Shown: in pieces, positions 1-4,804 of the stretch
Numbering within the stretch: the first letter of the stretch is position 1
Layout of the letters: every line of letters starts with the position of its first letter
Assembly: GCA_038230775.1 (NCBI GenBank)
Contig: JBBRMQ010000251.1
Span: 1-6,104 of the forward strand
Length of the DNA: 6,104 nucleotides
Reading direction: 5' to 3'
From: JBBRMQ01 sp038230775
GTDB taxonomy: Bacteria; Acidobacteriota; Thermoanaerobaculia; Gp7-AA8
Position numbers and translations under genes: made by a program
Notes under the pieces: generated by a model
Database searches by the model: none
What the model was told of the DNA's origin: nothing
What the model saw: the letters and a program-made list of their open reading frames with translations, nothing else

Positions 1-2
1 AG

Positions 3-518
3 TTCCGCAACCGGCTTCCTGCCTCGATGCAGGACAAGTGGGCGACGGCGCCGATGCCCGCGCCGCGCGCCGCCGACTATCCCGGAATGTCGATGGCCGG
101 CGGTTCCAGCCTCTGTTTGTTCAAGGCATCGAAGAAGAAAGATGCGGCGTGGAAGCTGGTCGAATACCTGTCCGCTCCGGAGCAGCAGATCCGCTTCTAC
201 GCGCTGACGCAGGACCTGCCGGCGCACCGCGCCGCCTGGCGGGATCCGAAAGTGGCGAACGATCCGCCGCTGGCCGCGTTCCGCGAGCAGCTCGAGCACG
301 TCGCGCCGCTTCCGCGCGTGCCGGAGTGGGAGCAGATCGCAACCGCCATCTATGAAGACGGCGAGGCTACCATTCGCGGCAAGATGACCATTCAGAACGC
401 GGTCGCGGATCTCGACAGCAAAGCGGATCACATCCTCGCCAAACGGCGATGGGTGGTGGCGAGGGCCCATCCTGGGGCTGCGGGCTCTCAGCCCGCCGTC
501 GGCGGCCAGCAACGATGA
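3..518 (+). CDS. Sugar ABC transporter solute-binding protein, C-terminal part (5' end outside window)
   Basis: This is the C-terminal ~170 residues of an extracellular family 1 sugar-binding protein, the component that captures sugar outside the membrane and delivers it to the permeases. The frame is open from the window edge, so the start and signal peptide lie upstream. Family-typical stretches are visible: GGSSLCLFKASKKKDAAWKL, EYLSAPEQQ, LPAHRAAW, and a late helix ending in ILAKRRW. Relatives, as I recall them, usually stop within a few residues of that RRW motif. Here the protein runs on for another ~18 residues (ARAHPGAAGSQPAVGGQQR) that are low-complexity and are encoded largely by a palindromic repeat at 480-505. 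The stop TGA overlaps the ATG of the next gene (ATGA at 515-518), which implies translational coupling to the permease. The role is secure from sequence and context. The exact sugar cannot be read from this part. Confidence 0.9.
   Translation, partial: FRNRLPASMQDKWATAPMPAPRAADYPGMSMAGGSSLCLFKASKKKDAAWKLVEYLSAPEQQIRFYALTQDLPAHRAAWRDPKVANDPPLAAFREQLEHVAPLPRVPEWEQIATAIYEDGEATIRGKMTIQNAVADLDSKADHILAKRRWVVARAHPGAAGSQPAVGGQQR
480..497. repeat. Palindromic hairpin repeat, copy 1 (inside the binding-protein tail)
   Basis: GCGGGCT-CTC-AGCCCGC forms a 7-bp stem (480-486 with 490-496) and a CTC loop. The same design occurs at 6026-6044 with a G-C pair flipped to C-G in the stem and the same CTC loop. 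A second, mutually exclusive hairpin is possible directly downstream: CCGCC (493-497), loop GTC, GGCGG (501-505), 9 nt before the permease start codon. The element is translated as the last residues of the binding protein. It looks like a small dispersed repeat that landed at the end of the gene; this origin is inferred. Confidence 0.7.
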
Positions 519-1387
519 ACGAGCGCCGCGCAGCCCTGATGTTTCTCGCGCCGGCGCTGATCATCATCAGCCTCTTTTTTCTGATCCCGGTCTGCGCTTC
601 GTTTCTGCTCAGCCTGAGCGACTTCGACATCTACGCGCTGGCCGACATCCACAACATCCGCTTCGTCGCGTTGAAGAACTACCGCGACCTGATGAACAAC
701 CCGCTGTTCTGGAAGGCGCTCTTCAACACGCTGTACTTCACGATCGTCGGCGGCCCGCTCACCGTGACCGTGTCGCTGGCGGCGGCGCTGCTGGTCAACG
801 CCAAGAGCGCGAAATGGAAGTCGCTCTTCCGCACCGTCTACTTCGCTCCGATCGTCACCTCGGTCGTCGCCGTCGCGGTGGTGTGGAAGTACCTCTACCA
901 TCCGCGCTTCGGCTTGTTGAATCGCGGCCTGGCGCTCATCGGCATCGCCCCGATCGACTGGCTCGGCGACCCCCGCTGGGCCATGCCCGCCATCATCCTC
1001 CTCGCCATCTGGAAAAACTTCGGCTACAACATGATCATCTTCGTCGCCGCGCTGCAGAGCATTCCGGAAGAGCTCTACGAGGCGGCGCGCATGGACGGCG
1101 CGAGCGCGGTGCAGCAGTTCCGCCACGTGACGTTGCCGCTGTTAGGCCCGACGTTCGTGTTCGTCGGCATCATCACGGCGATCGGTTACCTGCAGCTCTT
1201 CCCCGAGCCGTACGTCATGACGCGCGGCGGGCCGGTCAACGCGACGCTCTCGATCGTCATGCTGATGTACGAGCAGGGGTTCCGCTGGTGGAACATGGGC
1301 TTCGCCGCCTCGGTGGCGTTCATCCTGTTCGTCGTGATCGCCATCGCTACGCTGATTCAGCTGCGCGCGCAGAAGGCACGTCAATGA
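515..1387 (+). CDS. Sugar ABC transporter permease, MalF/UgpA-like (290 aa)
   Basis: This is an integral inner-membrane subunit of a type I sugar importer and forms half of the translocation pore. About six hydrophobic segments are visible, roughly residues 8-30, 72-95, 107-127, 156-180, 212-232 and 262-284. Between the fourth and fifth lies the cytoplasmic EAA loop, EAARMDGASAVQQFRHVTLP at residues 189-208, which docks into the Q-loop cleft of the ATPase. An upstream ATG at 449 is in frame, but 515 was chosen because it overlaps the previous stop (ATGA) and gives the normal short N-terminus before the first membrane segment (RRAALMFLAPAL). No clear Shine-Dalgarno sequence precedes 515. The hairpins at 480-505 sit there instead, so translation probably depends on coupling. 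The length of 290 aa is normal for the family. Confidence 0.93.
   Translation: MNERRAALMFLAPALIIISLFFLIPVCASFLLSLSDFDIYALADIHNIRFVALKNYRDLMNNPLFWKALFNTLYFTIVGGPLTVTVSLAAALLVNAKSAKWKSLFRTVYFAPIVTSVVAVAVVWKYLYHPRFGLLNRGLALIGIAPIDWLGDPRWAMPAIILLAIWKNFGYNMIIFVAALQSIPEELYEAARMDGASAVQQFRHVTLPLLGPTFVFVGIITAIGYLQLFPEPYVMTRGGPVNATLSIVMLMYEQGFRWWNMGFAASVAFILFVVIAIATLIQLRAQKARQ
1371..1376 (+). promoter_or_regulatory. Ribosome binding site for the second permease
   Basis: AGAAGG lies 7 nt before the ATG at 1384, inside the last codons of the first permease. It supports 1384 as the start of the second permease rather than the much longer open frame that begins far upstream in the same frame. Confidence 0.6.
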
Positions 1388-2199
1388 AAGGCAAGACGAT
1401 CGTCGTCAACGCGCTGCTCGTTTTCACCGCGCTCATCACGGTGCTGCCGCTGCTCTGGATGTTCTCCGCGTCGTTCATGCCGCGCGGCGAGGCGACGATC
1501 TATCCCCCGCGCCTGCTGCCCAGCCACGTGACGTTCTCGAATTACCACGAGCTCTTCACGCGGATGAACTTCGGCCGCAACTTTGCCAACAGCCTACTCA
1601 TCGCGGCCGGGACGACGATCTTCTCGCTGCTGCTCAACTCGATGGCCGGCTACGCGTTCGCCAAGCTCCGTTTCACCGGCCGCGATCGCCTGTTCAACGC
1701 GCTGGTCGCCGCGCTCGTGATTCCCACTCAGGTCGGGATGCTCCCGCTCTTTCTGATGCTGAAGAGCGTTGGCCTGGTGAACAGCTACTGGGGCGTCATC
1801 CTGCCGAGTATGGCGACGATCTTCGGCATCTTCCTCATCCGGCAGTTCATGCTGTCGCTTCCGGACGACCTCATCGACGCCGCGCGCATCGACGGCGCGA
1901 GCGAATGGCGCATCTACTGGTCGATCGTCCTGCCGCTAGCGCGACCCGTGCTCGTTACGCTCGCAATCTTTGCGTTCATGTCCGCGTGGAACGACTTCAT
2001 GTGGCCGCTGATCGTTCTCACCGACAGCACGAAGTACACGCTGCCAGTCGCGGTGGCGAATCTGGTCGGCGAGCACGTGCAGGACACCGAGCTCATGATG
2101 GCGAGCTCCGTCCTCACGATCCTTCCCGTGCTCCTGCTCTTCCTCGTCCTGCAGAAGCACTACATCGCGGGGATCATGGTCGGTTCCGTCAAGGGTTGA
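1384..2199 (+). CDS. Sugar ABC transporter permease, MalG/UgpE-like (271 aa)
   Basis: This is the second inner-membrane permease and pairs with the product of 515-1387. Around six hydrophobic segments are visible, roughly residues 7-29, 68-92, 105-126, 133-155, 185-208 and 240-260. The EAA loop is DAARIDGASEWRIYWSIVLP (residues 165-184), followed by a family-typical stretch containing MSAWNDFMWPL. The protein ends in GIMVGSVKG, close to the usual end of MalG-type permeases. The start codon overlaps the previous stop (ATGA, 1384-1387) and has a good Shine-Dalgarno sequence. It is the last gene of the plus-strand group. No ATPase gene follows, so the ATP-binding subunit must come from elsewhere, most simply from 4805-5917. 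Confidence 0.94.
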   Translation: MKGKTIVVNALLVFTALITVLPLLWMFSASFMPRGEATIYPPRLLPSHVTFSNYHELFTRMNFGRNFANSLLIAAGTTIFSLLLNSMAGYAFAKLRFTGRDRLFNALVAALVIPTQVGMLPLFLMLKSVGLVNSYWGVILPSMATIFGIFLIRQFMLSLPDDLIDAARIDGASEWRIYWSIVLPLARPVLVTLAIFAFMSAWNDFMWPLIVLTDSTKYTLPVAVANLVGEHVQDTELMMASSVLTILPVLLLFLVLQKHYIAGIMVGSVKG

Positions 2200-2302
2200 T
2201 CGCGGAAGCGGATCCACACCTCGGCGAGGATCACCGCTCTGGTGAAGCCGATGCTAAGAGACAGAAGGTAGACGAAGCGCGCGGTCGCCCCCGTCGGCGC
2301 AC
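2200..2302. other. Convergent intergenic gap with a weak hairpin
   Basis: This 103-bp gap separates the end of the permease operon from the end of the minus-strand gene array. TCACC-GCTCT-GGTGA (2231-2245) can form a 5-bp stem and 5-nt loop, but there is no U-tract on either strand. It is at best a weak candidate for a bidirectional transcription end. I see no gene here. Confidence 0.35.
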
Positions 2303-2485
2303 TCACTTGCGCTTCACCGCTTTCTTTTTCGACTTTGCTATCGCCTTGACCTTCGGCTTGACGTGATCGGGAAGCTTCGCGCTGCCGGTCTCCCGATTCC
2401 ACTCCTCGAACGTCTGGTGGGAGATCTTCCCTTCGACCAGGAGCTTGGCGAACAACCGGCGTTGCGCCTGGCTCTTGAACGGCAT
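2303..2485 (-). CDS. Small basic conserved-looking protein (60 aa), function unknown
   Basis: The protein opens with MPFKSQAQRRLFAKLLVEGK, continues with TFEEWNRETG, and ends in a lysine-rich tail (KAIAKSKKKAVKRK). The MPFKS-x-AQRR opening and the EEWNRETG segment look like a recurrent small bacterial protein type, but I cannot name a function. The tail suggests binding to nucleic acid or another acidic partner; this is inference only. The open frame extends 27 codons further upstream. The ATG at 2485 was chosen because the MPFKS start looks like a natural N-terminus and because it begins 1 nt after the stop of the mini-gene at 2487-2597 (TAG-C-ATG). There is no strong Shine-Dalgarno sequence, so coupling is likely. 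There are no cysteines and no membrane segment. Confidence 0.72.
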   Translation of the reverse strand: MPFKSQAQRRLFAKLLVEGKISHQTFEEWNRETGSAKLPDHVKPKVKAIAKSKKKAVKRK

Positions 2486-2486
2486 G

Positions 2487-2597
2487 CTAAGGACTACTCT
2501 GCCACGCCTCGCGAATGGACGAGAGTTCTTCCTCGCAGAGTTCCGTGGGGAAGGTTCTGTGTGCACACAGAAACCATTTCTTGCCAGTGGAATCCAT
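2487..2597 (-). CDS. Mini-gene, 36-aa protein of unknown function
   Basis: A short frame fits exactly between two genes: its ATG follows the TGA of the 94-aa gene after 2 nt (TGA-TC-ATG), and its TAG is followed after 1 nt by the ATG of the 60-aa gene. The product begins MDSTGKKWFLCAHRTFPTEL and ends CEEELSSIREAWQSSP. It has two cysteines (residues 11 and 21), three aromatic residues near the N-terminus (W8, F9, F16) and an acidic helix-like C-terminal half. The tail IREAWQSSP-stop nearly matches IREAWQSAP-stop at the end of the thioredoxin-like gene at 2963-3433. Exact packing with its neighbours is the main support. It could instead be a remnant of a longer gene. I know of no function. Confidence 0.55.
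   Translation of the reverse strand: MDSTGKKWFLCAHRTFPTELCEEELSSIREAWQSSP
2555..2572. repeat. Perfect 18-bp palindrome
   Basis: TTCTGTGTGCACACAGAA is a perfect inverted repeat with 9-bp arms and no spacer. It lies inside the 36-aa mini-gene, covering the codons of its FLCAHR stretch. It has the shape of a dimeric repressor site, but it sits within coding sequence, so it could be coincidental. Confidence 0.45.
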
Positions 2598-2599
2598 GA

Positions 2600-2884
2600 T
2601 CACTTTGCTTGAGCCAGAATCCGTGACAGCTCCTGGATGCAATCGCCAACGTGGACCAAGGCTGGATCTTCGGCAAACTCCGACGGCTGCGCGTCATGAA
2701 TCTCGCGCAGTTGAGCGATCACGTCACCAGCGGGCAAGTTGGTAAGAGACTCGATTGCCGAGGAGAGTTGGCGTAAAAAGCGAGACCGTTCGCGATCGCG
2801 ATGTTCGCTGAGCCATTCATCACGAATAGATTCGGCAAGGAGCCCGAGCATCTCCTCGGGATCGGACCAATCGATCATCGACAT
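2600..2884 (-). CDS. Hypothetical acidic, helical protein (94 aa)
   Basis: I do not recognise this protein. It begins MSMIDWSDPEEMLGLLAESI, is rich in charged residues (DEWLSEHRDRERSRFLRQL) and appears mostly alpha-helical, with no signal peptide or membrane segment and a single cysteine (C82 in HVGDCIQEL). It is probably a small soluble cytoplasmic protein. A GGAGG motif lies 14 nt upstream of the ATG at 2884, farther than usual. A second ATG two codons in (2878) is an alternative start. The gap to the preceding gene is 78 nt and shows no clear promoter. The stop is followed after 2 nt by the mini-gene start, so this gene, the 36-aa frame and the 60-aa gene form a tight trio. Codon choice and base composition are somewhat less GC-rich than in the transporter genes, which may hint at a different history. 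Confidence 0.7.
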   Translation of the reverse strand: MSMIDWSDPEEMLGLLAESIRDEWLSEHRDRERSRFLRQLSSAIESLTNLPAGDVIAQLREIHDAQPSEFAEDPALVHVGDCIQELSRILAQAK

Positions 2885-2962
2885 GGTGCCCGGGTGAGCC
2901 TCCGCGAAGAGTGTTGGGAAAGGCTGCAGTACAGGCCTGATCCCGTCTGCACTCGAACGATG

Positions 2963-3433
2963 TCAGGGCGCACTTTGCCAGGCCTCGCGGATGGCGGCGA
3001 GCTTCGAGCGGTCGAACTTGCCGTGATCGCGAACCCTCATCTCGCCGTCGCGGCCGATGACCAGCACATACGGAACCGCGCCATACGAGTAACCCGCGAA
3101 GCGCTTCCATTCATCGGATCTCTTCGTCGCAATGAGAAAATTTGAATGCATGCTGGAGGGAACGCTTCGTTTCATCTGACCGATCACGAATCCACGAACG
3201 AAGCTGGGGACATCCTCCAGGATCGCGACCTGATAGACGCCGGCGGCGGGCACGGTCTCGCGAAGCCGGGCCGACCACTCCGCGCCTTCATCGGTCGCCG
3301 CACGATCGAACGTCACCACGAGAACAGCGGGCTTCGCGATGTCGCCGGGAACCGCACGCGCTTTTCCGTCGAGCGTTTCCACCGGCAACATCAGGTTCGC
3401 CGCGGCAAGCCAGAGGCAAATGAACCGGAGCAT
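2963..3433 (-). CDS. Exported thioredoxin-fold-like protein lacking the redox cysteine pair (156 aa)
   Basis: An N-terminal hydrophobic segment (MLRFICLWLAAANLMLP) looks like a signal peptide or membrane anchor, placing the rest outside the cytoplasm. The mature part has a strand like those of thioredoxin-fold proteins (PAVLVVTFDRAAT), a middle helix region (SFVRGFVIGQMKRSVP) and a late GAVPYVLVIGRDGEMRVRDHG stretch whose VP at residues 120-121 resembles the cis-proline site, followed by a hairpin. There is no CXXC: the only cysteine is C6, in the leader. The layout recalls the YtfJ or ATP10 branches of the fold, but this is a loose resemblance. The longer upstream frame was rejected because the ATG at 3433 overlaps the beta-glucosidase stop (TAATG) and starts with the leader. 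The role is unknown, and non-redox binding or chaperone work is possible. Confidence 0.72.
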   Translation of the reverse strand: MLRFICLWLAAANLMLPVETLDGKARAVPGDIAKPAVLVVTFDRAATDEGAEWSARLRETVPAAGVYQVAILEDVPSFVRGFVIGQMKRSVPSSMHSNFLIATKRSDEWKRFAGYSYGAVPYVLVIGRDGEMRVRDHGKFDRSKLAAIREAWQSAP

Positions 3434-4776
3434 TACGAAAGGACGGAGCCCTTCGAGCGAATGATCTCCGCGTAATGCCGGCCGCTCGCCTTGATCGTCC
3501 GCTTCTGCGTCTCGAAATCGACGTGGATGATGCCGAACCGTTTCGAGTAGCCGAGGGCCCATTCGAAGTTGTCGAGGAGGGACCAGGCGAAGTAGCCGCG
3601 AAGGTCGACGCCGCGTTTCAGCGCTTCATGCGCGGCGCGCAGATGCTCGCGAAGATAGCTGACCCGCAGCGTGTCGTCCGTCAGATCCTTCGACCGCGGC
3701 GGATCGTAAAAGGCCGCGCCGTTCTCGGTGATGTAGATCGGCGGCTTGCCGTAGCGCTCGTGCATCCAGACCAGCGCGTCGGTCAGTCCGGACGGAAACA
3801 CTTCCCAGTCCGTTGTGGTGTAGGTGCCGATCGGATTGATATTCGATGCCCGCTCGATCACTTTCTTCGGATCGTTCCGCACGACGCCGCGCTTGTAGTA
3901 ATTGAGGCCGACGTAGTCGATCGGCTGCTTGATCAGATCGAAGTCGGCCGATGGAAAGTCGGGCCACGCCTCGCCGTACATCTCGGCCAGCTCTTTTGGA
4001 TAGCTGCCGAGGAACACCGGATCGAGGTACTGGCGGTTCATGTATGCGTCGGCGCGCTTCGTCGCCTCGCGATCTTCGCTGCTGTCGGTGGCCGGATACT
4101 TCGGCTCGATGTTGACGACGATCCCGATCTGATTTTTCCCGATCGCGCGATACGCCGCGACCGCCGCACCGTGCGACCGCAGCAGGTTGTGCGCGGCGAG
4201 AGGTGTTTCCCACACGCTGCGATGTCCTGGCGCCAGCGGCCCGTGCAGATAGCCGCCGTCGGTCACGACCCACGGCTCATTGAGCGTGGCCCACATCGGT
4301 TTGCGATCGTCGAGCGCCTTGAAACAGACCTGCGCGTATTCGGTGAACCAGTTGGCGACGTCGCGGTTGACCCACCCGCCGCGATCGTCGATCGCCGCCG
4401 GAAGATCCCAGTGATACAGCGTCACCATCGGTTGGATGTTGTTCGCGCGAAGCTCATCGAGAAGGCGTCGATAGAAATCCAGCCCCTTCTCGTTTACGCG
4501 GCCCGTTCCGTCGGGAAGGATGCGGCTCCACGAGATGCTCAACCGGTAGGCGTTGAGCCCAAGCTCGCGCATCAGGCCAACATCATCTTTGTAACGGCGG
4601 TAGTGGTCGCAGGCGACGTCGCCGGTCTCGCCATTGGCGACCATTCCCGGCGTATGGCTGAAGCGATGCCAGATGCTAAGGCCGGCACCGTCGGCGAGCG
4701 GAGAGCCTTCGACCTGGTAGGCCGCGGTCGCCGCGCCCCAGAGGAACTGCGAAGGAAACATATTTTGCTGTGTCAT
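3433..4776 (-). CDS. GH1 beta-glucosidase (447 aa)
   Basis: This is a family 1 glycoside hydrolase that removes terminal beta-linked glucose (or a related sugar) from cellobiose-like or aryl glycosides by a retaining mechanism. The GH1 N-terminal signature FLWGAATAAYQVEG is at residues 11-24. H122 (YHWDLP) and N166 lie in the active site. The acid/base is E167 in TLNEPW and the nucleophile is E351 in YITENG. The aglycone-binding block WSLLDNFEWALGY (398-410) contains the sugar contacts E405 and W406. The length is standard for bacterial enzymes. No signal peptide is seen, so it acts in the cytoplasm on imported sugar. The start at 4776 (MTQQNMFPSQ) was chosen over an ATG at 4836, which would add 20 residues and overlap the divergent ATPase gene. 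An ATG at 4761 is also possible. The stop overlaps the thioredoxin-like gene start, implying co-expression. Family assignment is firm; the exact substrate is inferred. Confidence 0.96.
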   Translation of the reverse strand: MTQQNMFPSQFLWGAATAAYQVEGSPLADGAGLSIWHRFSHTPGMVANGETGDVACDHYRRYKDDVGLMRELGLNAYRLSISWSRILPDGTGRVNEKGLDFYRRLLDELRANNIQPMVTLYHWDLPAAIDDRGGWVNRDVANWFTEYAQVCFKALDDRKPMWATLNEPWVVTDGGYLHGPLAPGHRSVWETPLAAHNLLRSHGAAVAAYRAIGKNQIGIVVNIEPKYPATDSSEDREATKRADAYMNRQYLDPVFLGSYPKELAEMYGEAWPDFPSADFDLIKQPIDYVGLNYYKRGVVRNDPKKVIERASNINPIGTYTTTDWEVFPSGLTDALVWMHERYGKPPIYITENGAAFYDPPRSKDLTDDTLRVSYLREHLRAAHEALKRGVDLRGYFAWSLLDNFEWALGYSKRFGIIHVDFETQKRTIKASGRHYAEIIRSKGSVLS

Positions 4777-4804
4777 ACTCGCCGGCGCCTCAAGAGGAAT
4801 CGCG
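4777..4804. promoter_or_regulatory. 28-bp divergent gap between beta-glucosidase and ATPase starts
   Basis: The two divergent start codons are only 28 bp apart, too close for two complete promoters between them, so at least one promoter must lie within the opposite coding region. On the plus strand AAGAGGA (4792-4798) is a strong Shine-Dalgarno sequence 6 nt before the ATPase ATG at 4805. CATACT (4774-4779) could serve as a poor -10 box for the ATPase, without a good -35. The self-complementary CGCCGGCG (4780-4787) could be part of an operator, but this is weak. Confidence 0.45.

Noticed and set aside
814..1383. Long N-terminal extension of the second permease
   Set aside because: It is arginine/histidine-rich out-of-frame reading of the first permease. 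The ATGA overlap and Shine-Dalgarno sequence support the start at 1384.
2231..2245. Hairpin between the convergent genes as a rho-independent terminator
   Set aside because: The stem is only 5 bp and no U-tract follows on either strand.
2160..2402. 80-codon minus-strand frame with a hydrophobic stretch (FVYLLSLSIGF)
   Set aside because: It spans the ends of two real genes and the gap between them and has no family-like motif. A short hydrophobic run alone is not enough.
2486..2566. 27-codon N-terminal extension of the 60-aa gene
   Set aside because: It overlaps the mini-gene in another frame and has no family-like sequence. The MPFKS start at 2485 is more natural.
3434..3562. Upstream extension of the thioredoxin-like gene (start at 3562)
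   Set aside because: It would overlap the GH1 gene in another frame and hide the signal-peptide-like N-terminus. TAATG coupling at 3433 is a better start.
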